DNA of 8,980 bases from Campylobacterales bacterium (GTDB taxonomy: Bacteria > Campylobacterota > Campylobacteria > Campylobacterales > Hydrogenimonadaceae): contig JALSPH010000202.1 in the NCBI GenBank assembly GCA_026986055.1, forward strand, positions 1 through 8,980, read 5' to 3'. Below the pieces are notes generated by a model. That model was not told where the DNA came from and did not search any database. It was given only the letters and a program-made list of their open reading frames with translations. This document shows positions 1 through 6,563 of the stretch, piece after piece. The position numbers were made by a program, and so were the translations under genes. The first letter of the stretch is position 1. The number at the start of each line of letters is the position of its first letter.

Positions 1-2243
1 TAGTCCACCAGATGAGAAAACTTGGGGTCTCTCCCGCATGGAGCAGAGAGCGCTTCACGATGGACGAGGGGCTCAAAAACGCCGTGAAAGAGGCTTTCGT
101 CAAACTCTACGAAGAGGGACTCATCGTCCGCGGAAACTATATGGTCAACTGGTGTACCCACGACGGGGCGCTTAGCGACATAGAGGTCGAGTATGAAGAG
201 CACGACGGAAAGCTCTACCACATTCGCTACCCGCTTGTGGACGAGGAGGGCTTTGTCGTCGTAGCGACGACCCGTCCCGAAACATACTTCGGCGACACCG
301 CCGTCATGGTTCACCCCGACGATGAACGCTACAAACACCTTATCGGCAAAAGGGTCCGCCTACCGCTTATAGATCGTGAGATAGAGATCATAGCCGACGA
401 ACATGTCGATATGGAGTTTGGAACGGGAGTGGTAAAAGTTACTCCGGCACACGACCCCAACGACTACGAAGTTGGCAAACGCCACAATCTCGAGTTTATC
501 ACCGTATTCGACGAAAAGGGTATCTTGAACAAATTCGCGGGAGAGTTCGAAGGGCATGAGAGGCTCGATGCAAGAGAGAAGATCGTATCTCGCCTCGATG
601 AAGAGGGCTTCATAGAGAAGATCGAAGAGCACAGGCACCAGGTGGGCCACTGCTACCGCTGCCACAACATAGTGGAGCCATACATCTCGAAACAGTGGTT
701 CGTAAAAAAAGAGATAGCCACAAGGGCGATAGAGAGAGTAAACGAGGGTGAAGCGCGCTTCTTCCCGCCCCACTGGATAAACAGCTACAACGCTTGGATG
801 AAAGATCTGCGCGACTGGTGCATAAGCAGACAGCTCTGGTGGGGACATAGGATTCCCGTCTTTTACTGTGACGAGTGCGGACATGAGTGGGCGAGTAAAG
901 AGGAGTCGGTTACGACTTGTCCAAAATGCGGCTCAAAAATGGTAAAACAGGATCCGGATGTTCTCGACACATGGTTCAGTTCGGCTCTTTGGCCCTTCAG
1001 TACACTCGGTTGGGGTAACTCAGAGGCTCTTAAAGGCGTCAAGTGGAGCGAAAAAGATTTGGAGGAGTTCTACCCCAACGATCTTCTCATAACCGGTTTC
1101 GATATCCTTTTCTTCTGGGTAGCGCGTATGATAATGATGGGTGAGCACTTCATGAAAGAGCTACCTTTCAAAGATATCTACCTGCATGCGCTCGTACGGG
1201 ACGAACACGGAAACAAGATGTCGAAATCGCGCGGAAACGTCATAGACCCGTTAGATACGATAGAGCAGTACAGCGCCGACGCTCTGCGCTTCACTCTCGC
1301 CGTTCTTGCGGTACAGGGACGGGACATCAAACTGAGCAACGACAAACTGGAGCTTAGCAGAAACTTCACCAACAAACTATACAATGCCGCCAACTATCTG
1401 CTGATGAATGAAGAGAAGTTTGAAAATCTAAAGAACATGCAGGTCAAGACGCCGCTTGGAAGATATATGCTTTCAAGATTCGCGCTTGCCGTGGAGGAGA
1501 CAAGAAGCTTCATAGAGCAGTACCGATTCAACGACGCTGCAACTACGCTCTACCGCTTCTTGTGGGGAGAGTTCTGCGACTGGGGCATAGAGCTTTCAAA
1601 AGCGAGCAAAGATAGCGTAGGCGAGCTTGGTGCCATCTTTAAGGAGGCTATGAAGCTGCTGCACCCTTTTATGCCTTTTATAACAGAATATCTGTGGCAT
1701 AGACTCTCCAAAACATCGCTTGAGAGCGACTCGTCAGTCATGGTCCTGCCCTACCCCGAACCTGTAGGCAGAGATGAGAAGATAGAGGGGGAGTTCTCCG
1801 CTATCATCGAAGCGATAGTCTCCATAAGGCGGGCCAAAGCGACTGTGGATATGCCCGGCAAAAAGATAGAGAAGGTTTACATAAAGCCCGATACCCCTAT
1901 GGATGCAGAGCTTGCGGCACCCTTCATCAAACTCTTGGCGAAAACAGAAGATGTCGCGCTCGTTACGGAGAAAGTGAAAGATGCCATCACCGATGTGAGT
2001 GAGCATATGGAGGTTTACCTTCCTCTTACCGGAATAGACCTGAAACCGATTTTGCAGAGGCTTGAAAAACAGCAGGCAAAACTTACCAAAGAGGTAGTGA
2101 AACTCTCGGGTATGTTGAAAAACGAAAAGTTCGTCGCCAACGCTCCGGCAGAGGTAGTGGAAGAGAACAGAAAGGCCCTCGAAGAGGCTCAAAAGAGGCT
2201 CAAAAAAGTAGAAGAGGAGCTTTTACAGCTCACTTCCGTCTAA
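1..2243 (+). CDS. valS: Valyl-tRNA synthetase, 5' end outside the window
   Basis: Cytoplasmic class I synthetase that charges tRNA-Val with valine and hydrolyses mischarged Thr-tRNA. The reading frame is open from base 3 (V-H-Q before the first Met at 12), so the gene runs in from the left. About 746 residues are visible against roughly 860-950 for the family, so the N-terminal Rossmann part with the HIGH motif is missing. The CP1 editing domain is present (TTRPETYFGD from about 267, then GTGVVKVTPAHDPNDYEVG from about 421). It is followed by WCISRQLWWGHRIP (about 819-860), a zinc-ribbon-like pair CDEC/CPKC (867 and 918), DTWFSSALWP, and the catalytic KMSKS at 1215-1229. The anticodon-binding domain is next. 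The protein ends in a Lys/Glu-rich coiled-coil arm (about 2030-2235), typical of ValS tRNA-binding tails. No frameshift or missing motif is seen in the visible part. Confidence 0.98.
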   Translation, partial: VHQMRKLGVSPAWSRERFTMDEGLKNAVKEAFVKLYEEGLIVRGNYMVNWCTHDGALSDIEVEYEEHDGKLYHIRYPLVDEEGFVVVATTRPETYFGDTAVMVHPDDERYKHLIGKRVRLPLIDREIEIIADEHVDMEFGTGVVKVTPAHDPNDYEVGKRHNLEFITVFDEKGILNKFAGEFEGHERLDAREKIVSRLDEEGFIEKIEEHRHQVGHCYRCHNIVEPYISKQWFVKKEIATRAIERVNEGEARFFPPHWINSYNAWMKDLRDWCISRQLWWGHRIPVFYCDECGHEWASKEESVTTCPKCGSKMVKQDPDVLDTWFSSALWPFSTLGWGNSEALKGVKWSEKDLEEFYPNDLLITGFDILFFWVARMIMMGEHFMKELPFKDIYLHALVRDEHGNKMSKSRGNVIDPLDTIEQYSADALRFTLAVLAVQGRDIKLSNDKLELSRNFTNKLYNAANYLLMNEEKFENLKNMQVKTPLGRYMLSRFALAVEETRSFIEQYRFNDAATTLYRFLWGEFCDWGIELSKASKDSVGELGAIFKEAMKLLHPFMPFITEYLWHRLSKTSLESDSSVMVLPYPEPVGRDEKIEGEFSAIIEAIVSIRRAKATVDMPGKKIEKVYIKPDTPMDAELAAPFIKLLAKTEDVALVTEKVKDAITDVSEHMEVYLPLTGIDLKPILQRLEKQQAKLTKEVVKLSGMLKNEKFVANAPAEVVEENRKALEEAQKRLKKVEEELLQLTSV

Positions 2244-2249
2244 AGTTAG

Positions 2250-2266
2250 GGGGCGCTTAGCGCCCC
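2250..2266. terminator. GC-rich hairpin between convergent valS and the unknown gene pair
   Basis: A perfect 7-bp stem, GGGGCGC and GCGCCCC, flanks a 3-nt loop TTA and begins 6 bases after the valS stop. It has no clear T-tract on either side, so it is not a textbook intrinsic terminator. Its placement between converging genes suggests a bidirectional end signal. The loop TTA is, on the minus strand, the TAA stop codon of the 69-residue gene. Confidence 0.45.
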
Positions 2267-2466
2267 GCCTTCTGAATCTCCTCTTGGTGCACCCTCTCTA
2301 CAAGCTCCAGAGCTTCAAGCGTATTTTGTAAAATCTTCTTTCTGCTTACAAGCGGTTTCATCGCCAGGTTTTTAGTTTTTTTATCCGTTTTTGGGTCGGA
2401 TAGTATCTTCATGACCTCCCCTTCAAGCTCCTCTATGTACTTTTTTATACACTCTTCAACTCTCAT
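2257..2466 (-). CDS. Small charged helical protein, unknown function (69 aa)
   Basis: I do not recognise this protein. It is 69 residues long, starts with ATG, and is dominated by Lys and Glu with no membrane segment or signal peptide. Predicted by eye it is nearly all helix, with a short break around the K-T-D-K-K-T stretch (residues 26-31). A single Cys (C6) is present. Its ATG overlaps the end of the upstream 181-residue gene by 11 bases, and a GAGAGGAG ribosome-binding sequence lies in the upstream gene's coding region. The two are therefore probably translationally coupled. The overlap and the tidy ending inside a hairpin argue that it is a real gene. It may be a small partner or accessory of the upstream membrane protein, but that is inference. 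Confidence 0.7.
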   Translation of the reverse strand: MRVEECIKKYIEELEGEVMKILSDPKTDKKTKNLAMKPLVSRKKILQNTLEALELVERVHQEEIQKAGR

Positions 2467-3001
2467 CTTTCAACTCCTCTCTCAATTTCATCCAACGCTC
2501 CCTCAAACGATCACCGTCACCGTATCGTAAAAAGTGCCAATACCTGCGATGGGCATTTCTTATGCGCCTGGAGTGTCTAATGGGACACCAGAACTGCTCG
2601 GTTTTCGAGGCGATCTCTCTTACGTACCCGATCAGGCCGTTGAAGTAGGCGCAATATAGACAGTTGAGTTTCTGCAGGGAGTTCAGGTACCTCAAACGGT
2701 GCCTGTCGAAAACGATATACTCCCCTCTTCTTACCTTGGGTATACCGTAAATCGGAAAACATACGGCCTGATAGATCGTAACGAACAGATCCATTATCAA
2801 AGCCGGTATTATCATCGAATAAATAACGGGTGAGGTCACTATGTACGATACTTTTGCACTCTTTATATACTCCAAAAGCGGAACTCTCTCATTTCCGAAG
2901 TCGCACTTCAGGCTCTCTTTCTCTTTTTCAAGCTCTTCATAGAGCTTCGCTTCGGCAGCTTCTATACTCTTTAGAAGCTCTTCTATCTTTTCGTTTTCCA
3001 T
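2456..3001 (-). CDS. Conserved-looking membrane-anchored protein with CxxC and WCPxxH motifs, unknown function (181 aa)
   Basis: No function can be assigned. In order, the protein has an acidic coiled-coil-like N-terminus (residues 1-33), a hydrophobic stretch at about 52-86 (one long or two short membrane segments, possibly a hairpin), and a basic C-terminal half. That half carries NCLYC (C114, C117), WCPIRH (C139, H143) and further His and Arg residues (H151, H156). The spacing of these Cys and His residues suggests a metal or cofactor site, but none is proven. From memory, similar proteins with the pattern DRHxLxYLN, xNCxYC, YVREIAxxTEQ, WCPI occur as conserved hypotheticals in several Proteobacteria. 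The ATG at 3001 is preferred because AGGA lies about 5 bases upstream. A TTG at 3037 would add 12 residues but has no ribosome-binding site. It is divergent from ppk2 and leads a two-gene unit. Confidence 0.85.
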   Translation of the reverse strand: MENEKIEELLKSIEAAEAKLYEELEKEKESLKCDFGNERVPLLEYIKSAKVSYIVTSPVIYSMIIPALIMDLFVTIYQAVCFPIYGIPKVRRGEYIVFDRHRLRYLNSLQKLNCLYCAYFNGLIGYVREIASKTEQFWCPIRHSRRIRNAHRRYWHFLRYGDGDRLRERWMKLREELKDES

Positions 3002-3039
3002 ATTTTTCCTAGATCGAGCGTCAAGATTTAGTTCCAAAA

Positions 3040-3048
3040 TGATACAAT
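3040..3048 (+). promoter_or_regulatory. Extended -10 promoter candidate for ppk2
   Basis: TGATACAAT is an extended -10 element (TG, one base, TACAAT). It would place the transcript start near 3055, about 30 bases before the GTG of the kinase gene. No convincing -35 is visible, which is usual for housekeeping promoters in Campylobacterota. Confidence 0.5.
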
Positions 3049-3084
3049 AAAAAAGTATCTACAAAAAAAGAGAAGGCGGTTTAC

Positions 3085-3972
3085 GTGGCAAAAGATCAGG
3101 ATATTGTAGAAGAGTTAAGAGAGTACAGTGACGTAGAAGTCTGCAGCAACTCCGACCCACTGCCGGTCCTGCTTAAAAAAAAGAAGGCTATTAGAAAATA
3201 TCTTGAAGCTGAAGAGCTCAAGCCTTACCAGGCTGAGCTCATAAAACTTCAAAAGCATCTTGAAATAAACCGACAGAAAATGATCATACTCTTCGAAGGG
3301 CGCGACGCAGCCGGAAAAGGCGGTACTATACGAAGGGTCACCCGCTACATGAACGAGAAGCACTACCGCGTCGTCGCTCTGGGCAAACCTACCGAAGAGC
3401 AGCGTACACAGTGGTATTTCCAAAGGTACGTAGAGCAGTTTCCAAGAGGTGGCGAGATAGTACTTTTCGATAGAAGCTGGTACAACAGGGCGATGGTAGA
3501 GCCGGTTTTCGGCTTCTGTACCCCGGAAGAGTACCGGACATTCATAGAGGACACTCCAAGTTTCGAAAAGGGGCTTGTAAGAAACGGAATCACCCTCATA
3601 AAACTCTACTTCAGCGTCACGAAAGAGGAGCAGAGAAGACGTTTCGAGAGGCGCAAGACAGACCCTCTGAGGCAGTGGAAACTCAGCGAAGTGGACCTTC
3701 AGGCGCAGGAGCGGTGGGACGACTTTACCAATATGAAGTACGAGATGCTCAAACATACCCACACCACTATAGCTCCCTGGACGATAATACGCTCGGACAA
3801 CAAACACTTGGCAAGACTCAACGTAATGAGAGTCATTCTAAACTCCATCCACTATGAAGGAAGAGACGAGCTGCTCGACTACGTACCCGACAGCAACATA
3901 GTCGTATCGGGAGCCAGAGAACTGGAGCTAATGGAGGCTCAACGTCTAAGAAGCGGCAAATTCATAGGATAA
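3085..3972 (+). CDS. ppk2: Polyphosphate kinase 2 family protein
   Basis: Transfers phosphate between polyphosphate and nucleotides in the cytoplasm; one-domain members of this length usually convert nucleoside diphosphates to triphosphates using polyphosphate. At 295 residues it is a normal single-domain PPK2. The P-loop is GRDAAGKGG (residues 72-80). The Walker B region is VLFDRSWYNR (126-135), followed by an Arg-rich lid (about 183-195, R-R-R-F-E-R-R). The KPTEEQRTQWYFQRY segment (101-115) is also characteristic. The start is GTG at 3085, with AGAAGG about 9 bases upstream. The substrate class (ADP or GDP preference, or AMP) cannot be read from the sequence alone. The unknown 216-residue gene follows on the same strand after 76 bases and may be co-transcribed. 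Confidence 0.95.
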   Translation: MAKDQDIVEELREYSDVEVCSNSDPLPVLLKKKKAIRKYLEAEELKPYQAELIKLQKHLEINRQKMIILFEGRDAAGKGGTIRRVTRYMNEKHYRVVALGKPTEEQRTQWYFQRYVEQFPRGGEIVLFDRSWYNRAMVEPVFGFCTPEEYRTFIEDTPSFEKGLVRNGITLIKLYFSVTKEEQRRRFERRKTDPLRQWKLSEVDLQAQERWDDFTNMKYEMLKHTHTTIAPWTIIRSDNKHLARLNVMRVILNSIHYEGRDELLDYVPDSNIVVSGARELELMEAQRLRSGKFIG

Positions 3973-4048
3973 AACCGAGCAACTAAAGAGTCCAAATAAT
4001 GAAAAGATGGGCGAAAGCTGTGTAAGATAGCGCCAAAAAAGGTCCGAT

Positions 4049-4699
4049 ATGAAGTTGTACAATCTGGTCAAATATCTGGTAGAAGTCGACAAAAGAGAGT
4101 TTATAGAGGCCGTAAACGCAGGTAAATTCATAGGTATAACACCCGAAGGTGAGATCGTCGAAGCGAAGGAGGGCTCATTACCCAAAAATCTCTATATCTA
4201 CGCAGGAGTACCGAAGCCCATCATCGGCTCCGCCGTGACAAAAGCGACACCGCTGGCGAAAACTCTCGGTGAAAATTACGATATAAAGGATGAAGGAGAG
4301 AAGATCTCCATATCTGCGGCGAAGGCTTGGGAAGAGATAGTAGAATCAAACTCTAAACATACCCTATATCTCGATGCGGCCGGAGAGGGGATTTCGGAGT
4401 TTTCCGACGAAGAGCTCGACAACCTCATATGGTACAGTTGCGAATTCGACATAAACTACCGTGAAGTGGCCGAGTTTTTGGAAAGCAGCCAGGAGGGGAC
4501 CATACTCTGCATTGAGAGAGAGGAGCCTTACATCTTCAACGGTATCGCTCTTATAGATAACTTGCAAAAGGCGAGAGAGGATGCGTACCGATTTATCCAA
4601 AACGAGCTGAAAAGCGGCATCGAGTCCGGCAAGATAGAACTCGACGATTTAACGGACGAAGAGATCGATGCTTTGAAGTTTTTCGAAATTTCTATATAA
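4049..4699 (+). CDS. Acidic soluble protein, unknown function (216 aa)
   Basis: I do not recognise a family. The protein has no signal peptide or membrane segment and is rich in Glu and Asp, especially towards the C-terminus (E-L-D-D-L-T-D-E-E-I-D, residues 197-207). The alternating strand and helix pattern suggests a globular alpha/beta protein. An N-terminal helix is followed by FIGITPEGEIVEA (27-39). The only cysteines are C131 and C154. The ATG at 4049 has AAAAAGG 6 bases upstream, a good ribosome-binding site. It lies 76 bases after ppk2 in the same direction and ends 2 bases from the convergent 172-residue gene. A link to polyphosphate metabolism is possible only from position. Confidence 0.85.
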   Translation: MKLYNLVKYLVEVDKREFIEAVNAGKFIGITPEGEIVEAKEGSLPKNLYIYAGVPKPIIGSAVTKATPLAKTLGENYDIKDEGEKISISAAKAWEEIVESNSKHTLYLDAAGEGISEFSDEELDNLIWYSCEFDINYREVAEFLESSQEGTILCIEREEPYIFNGIALIDNLQKAREDAYRFIQNELKSGIESGKIELDDLTDEEIDALKFFEISI

Positions 4700-4701
4700 A
4701 A

Positions 4702-5220
4702 TCAAACATATAGTTCTAAGCCGTCGAGCCTTTCGAAAACTCTGTCGAAGAGTCTTTTCGACGCGTTTAGAACCTTGTCGTTTCTCTCGAAACTCTTAAG
4801 CAGCTCGTCGATCGTATCGACACTCCTCTCTTTTAGCATATCGAGTGCGTCGGGACTTTCAAGCTTCGGCATTTTCGACCTTATCTTCTGCGAAAGGTTG
4901 GTCAGCTCTTTAACTCCCGGCATCCGATCGGTCTCGCGCACGTTTTCCATAAACTTCTGAAAGAGAGGTTTTATCTCTTTCATCGCCTTTTCGATCTCTT
5001 TCATATCCTGCGCATCTATTCCGTCTCCTCTGTATGAAAAGGAGTAGCCGAACTCATGCTTGAGGCTCATCGAGAAGCCGCTGGAGCCCCCGCTCTCAAA
5101 ACTCTCGTAAGCTATAGACTTGTTGTCGTATAGAGATAAAGATATAGTGTCACCGGAGCTTGTAGTAAGATCGAAAGAAAAAGAGTTCATCGTAGATGTA
5201 AGAGTGTTTAGCTGTACCAT
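4702..5220 (-). CDS. Unknown cytoplasmic protein, beta-rich N-terminus and helical C-terminus (172 aa)
   Basis: I cannot assign a function. The N-terminal third is Ser/Thr-rich and looks like beta strands (residues 1-63, for example FSFDLTTSSGDTISLSLYD). Next comes an Asp-rich turn, YRGDGIDAQD (63-72), and then several amphipathic helices to the end. There is no signal peptide, membrane segment or cysteine. The GDGIDAQD segment resembles a Ca-binding or EF-hand-like loop superficially but is not a full EF-hand. The ATG at 5220 is chosen because AAGGA lies 6 bases upstream. A TTG at 5259 would add 13 residues without a better ribosome-binding site. It is the second gene after the tetraheme cytochrome, with a 54-base gap, so co-transcription is plausible but not certain. 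Confidence 0.8.
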   Translation of the reverse strand: MVQLNTLTSTMNSFSFDLTTSSGDTISLSLYDNKSIAYESFESGGSSGFSMSLKHEFGYSFSYRGDGIDAQDMKEIEKAMKEIKPLFQKFMENVRETDRMPGVKELTNLSQKIRSKMPKLESPDALDMLKERSVDTIDELLKSFERNDKVLNASKRLFDRVFERLDGLELYV

Positions 5221-5274
5221 GTTGCATCCTTGCACTTTTGATATCTCATATATCGGCAAAAAGTCGGAAATTTT

Positions 5275-5592
5275 TCAGGGTACGAAAAATGGGTCTTGAC
5301 TCCGCATAAGCTCCTTTTTACCCATGTGGCACCTGGAACAGCGGCTTATCGCCCTGTGCTCCGGCAGCGGCGAAGCGGCCAGTCTCTTTTTGTCGTGACA
5401 CTCGAAGCAGTCCTGACCGCAGCTTGAAACTCCGGTAGAGCTATCTTTATGGCACTCGATACACCTTTTTATAACTTCATGGTGAGGTTCGTCGATACTC
5501 TTTTTCAAAACCGGATGGCACTTGATGCAGTCTCCACTGCAAGCGAAAGAGAAAGAGATGAGAAATAGAGACAAAAGAGCTGCCTTTACCAC
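5275..5592 (-). CDS. Small exported tetraheme cytochrome c
   Basis: Predicted periplasmic electron carrier. A Sec signal peptide covers residues 1-17 (basic start, hydrophobic LLSLFLISFSF, cleavage likely at A17/C18). Four CxxCH heme sites follow: CIKCH (22-26), CIECH (44-48), CFECH (62-66) and CSRCH (85-89), giving about 88 mature residues for four hemes. The two halves look duplicated: each has a Cys 4 residues before its first CxxCH (C18, C58), and each has a His 6 residues before the first Cys of its second CxxCH (H38, H79). H37, H38 and H79 are candidate distal iron ligands. The start is GTG at 5592 with a strong AGGAGG 4 bases upstream. No redox partner gene is adjacent. It is divergent from the sodium channel across a repeat-bearing region. 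Confidence 0.92.
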   Translation of the reverse strand: MVKAALLSLFLISFSFACSGDCIKCHPVLKKSIDEPHHEVIKRCIECHKDSSTGVSSCGQDCFECHDKKRLAASPLPEHRAISRCSRCHMGKKELMRSQDPFFVP

Positions 5593-5626
5593 AATGCCTC
5601 CTATCTACTCAACTTCATCATCACTA

Positions 5627-5654
5627 AATGACCAATGACTAATGACTAATGACA
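5627..5654. repeat. Four tandem 7-bp repeats, AATGACN
   Basis: The units are AATGACC, AATGACT, AATGACT and AATGACA, contiguous and differing only at the last base. They lie 35-62 bases upstream of the cytochrome c start, in its probable promoter or leader, and about 110-135 bases upstream of the channel start. Three units span 21 bp, two helical turns, so they could be a multi-site operator. They could also be a simple repeat prone to slippage. Confidence 0.85.
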
Positions 5655-5660
5655 ATAATA
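5655..5660 (-). promoter_or_regulatory. Possible -10 box for the tetraheme cytochrome
   Basis: On the minus strand this reads TATTAT, immediately upstream of the heptamer array. Use of this box would start the transcript inside the array and give a leader of about 55 bases. No -35 or TG extension is visible, so this is tentative. Confidence 0.25.
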
Positions 5661-5690
5661 CTGATCTACATCATATATTTTTCTAAAGAA

Positions 5691-5705
5691 TAGAGTTTAA
5701 CTCTA
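5691..5705. promoter_or_regulatory. 15-bp palindrome in the cytochrome/channel divergent region
   Basis: TAGAGTTTAACTCTA is a perfect inverted repeat with 7-bp arms around a central T. It sits about 27 bases upstream of the candidate -10 of the sodium channel, a suitable place for a dimeric regulator. Which regulator is unknown. As RNA it would make only a weak hairpin. Confidence 0.4.
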
Positions 5706-5731
5706 CGACACTCCCGTTTTATTGATAGAGA

Positions 5732-5737
5732 TAGAAT
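5732..5737 (+). promoter_or_regulatory. Possible -10 box for the sodium channel gene
   Basis: TAGAAT in an AT-rich stretch would start transcription near 5744, about 19 bases before the ATG. That leaves just enough leader for the AAAAGGAG ribosome-binding site. The assignment rests on position and composition only. Confidence 0.3.
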
Positions 5738-5762
5738 AAAATTCTGTCAAAAAAGGAGAATC

Positions 5763-6563
5763 ATGTACGAAAAGGTCTCTGCACTTGTAGGTTCGGCTAA
5801 GTTCAGAAACTTTATAACGGCGCTTATCATATTCAACGGAATCACCTTGGGTCTAATGACATCCAAAAGCGTAATGTCCGAGTATGGCCCCGTTCTGGTT
5901 TTTCTCGACTGGCTCGTCATAGCTATCTTCACAGTCGAAATTATCCTCAGAATCTACGTCCACAGAGTCTCGTTTTTCAAAGACCCGTGGAGTCTTTTCG
6001 ACTTTTTCGTAGTCGCCATATCTCTCGTTCCCGCCACAGACGAGTTCTCCATACTTAGAGTTTTAAGGGTGCTTAGGCTTTTCAGGCTTCTTACCGTAGT
6101 TCCGCAGATGAGAAAGATCATAGCGGCTCTTGTAAGCGTCATTCCGGGCATAGGTTCGGTAGCTATGATACTTCTTCTGATGTTCTACGTCTTTGCCATC
6201 ATGGCCACGTCACTCTATGGAGAGGCTTTCCCTCAGTGGTTCGGTACGCTTGGCGCTTCAATGTACACCCTTTTTCAGGTCATGACCCTCGAGAGCTGGT
6301 CTATGGGCATAGCGCGCCCGGTTATGGAGCAGTTTCCCAACGCTTGGGTATTTTTTATCATTTTCGTCCTGCTCTCCACGTTTGTCATGGTCAACCTCCT
6401 CATAGGTATAATAGTAGATGCCATTTTCGCGATCAAAGATGAGGGAAGTGAGGATAAAAAAGAGGAGTCTCACTCCGATAAAAAGAGCGAAGATATTGAG
6501 AGTCTTAGAAGAGAGATAGGAGAGCTAAAAGAGCTTATACTCAAGCTCGACAGGAGTAAATAG
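5763..6563 (+). CDS. NavAb-type bacterial voltage-gated sodium channel
   Basis: Inner-membrane channel that forms a homotetramer and admits Na+ on depolarisation. The 266 residues contain S1-S4 (about 15-110), the S4-S5 linker, S5, pore, S6 and a cytoplasmic tail. S4 has four gating arginines three residues apart (R99, R102, R105, R108). S2 and S3 carry the counter-charges E59 and D80. The selectivity filter TLESWS spans 175-180, with E177 the ring glutamate. Compared from memory with Arcobacter butzleri NavAb (267 aa), these residues have identical numbers. Differences include M32 for Glu, D49 for Asn and S96 for Glu in the voltage sensor. A highly charged linker (about 226-244) leads to a C-terminal coiled coil (about 245-263), which assembles tetramers in this family. 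The ATG at 5763 has AAAAGGAG just upstream. It ends 9 bases from the convergent cupin gene. Confidence 0.97.
   Translation: MYEKVSALVGSAKFRNFITALIIFNGITLGLMTSKSVMSEYGPVLVFLDWLVIAIFTVEIILRIYVHRVSFFKDPWSLFDFFVVAISLVPATDEFSILRVLRVLRLFRLLTVVPQMRKIIAALVSVIPGIGSVAMILLLMFYVFAIMATSLYGEAFPQWFGTLGASMYTLFQVMTLESWSMGIARPVMEQFPNAWVFFIIFVLLSTFVMVNLLIGIIVDAIFAIKDEGSEDKKEESHSDKKSEDIESLRREIGELKELILKLDRSK

Noticed and set aside
360..884. 174-residue open frame on the minus strand inside valS
   Set aside because: Antisense to the well-conserved editing and catalytic domains, with no recognisable motif.
1734..2192. 152-residue open frame on the minus strand inside valS
   Set aside because: Antisense to the anticodon-binding and coiled-coil regions; no motif.
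3002..3037. TTG start adding 12 residues to the 181-residue membrane protein
   Set aside because: No ribosome-binding site; the ATG at 3001 has AGGA at good spacing.
3041..3059. GATAC/GTATC inverted repeat near the ppk2 start
   Set aside because: Arms are only 5 bp with a 9-base spacer and overlap the -10 box; too weak to call an operator.
3115..3807. 230-residue open frame on the minus strand
   Set aside because: Lies wholly antisense to ppk2, whose P-loop and Walker B motifs are intact. The translation shows no domain, and its length follows from the codon bias of the real gene.
3959..4134. AAATTCATAGG repeated at 3959 and 4124, encoding KFIG in two adjacent genes
   Set aside because: Only 11 bp, in coding sequence in both places, with no flanking similarity; likely chance.
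4677..4741. TTTTCGAAA and TTTCGAAAA inverted repeat around the convergent ends
   Set aside because: The motif is itself nearly palindromic, so pairing is trivial, and the spacer is over 40 bases within coding sequence.
5221..5259. TTG start adding 13 residues to the 172-residue protein
   Set aside because: The ATG at 5220 has AAGGA 6 bases upstream, and the extension would use up most of the gap to the cytochrome gene.
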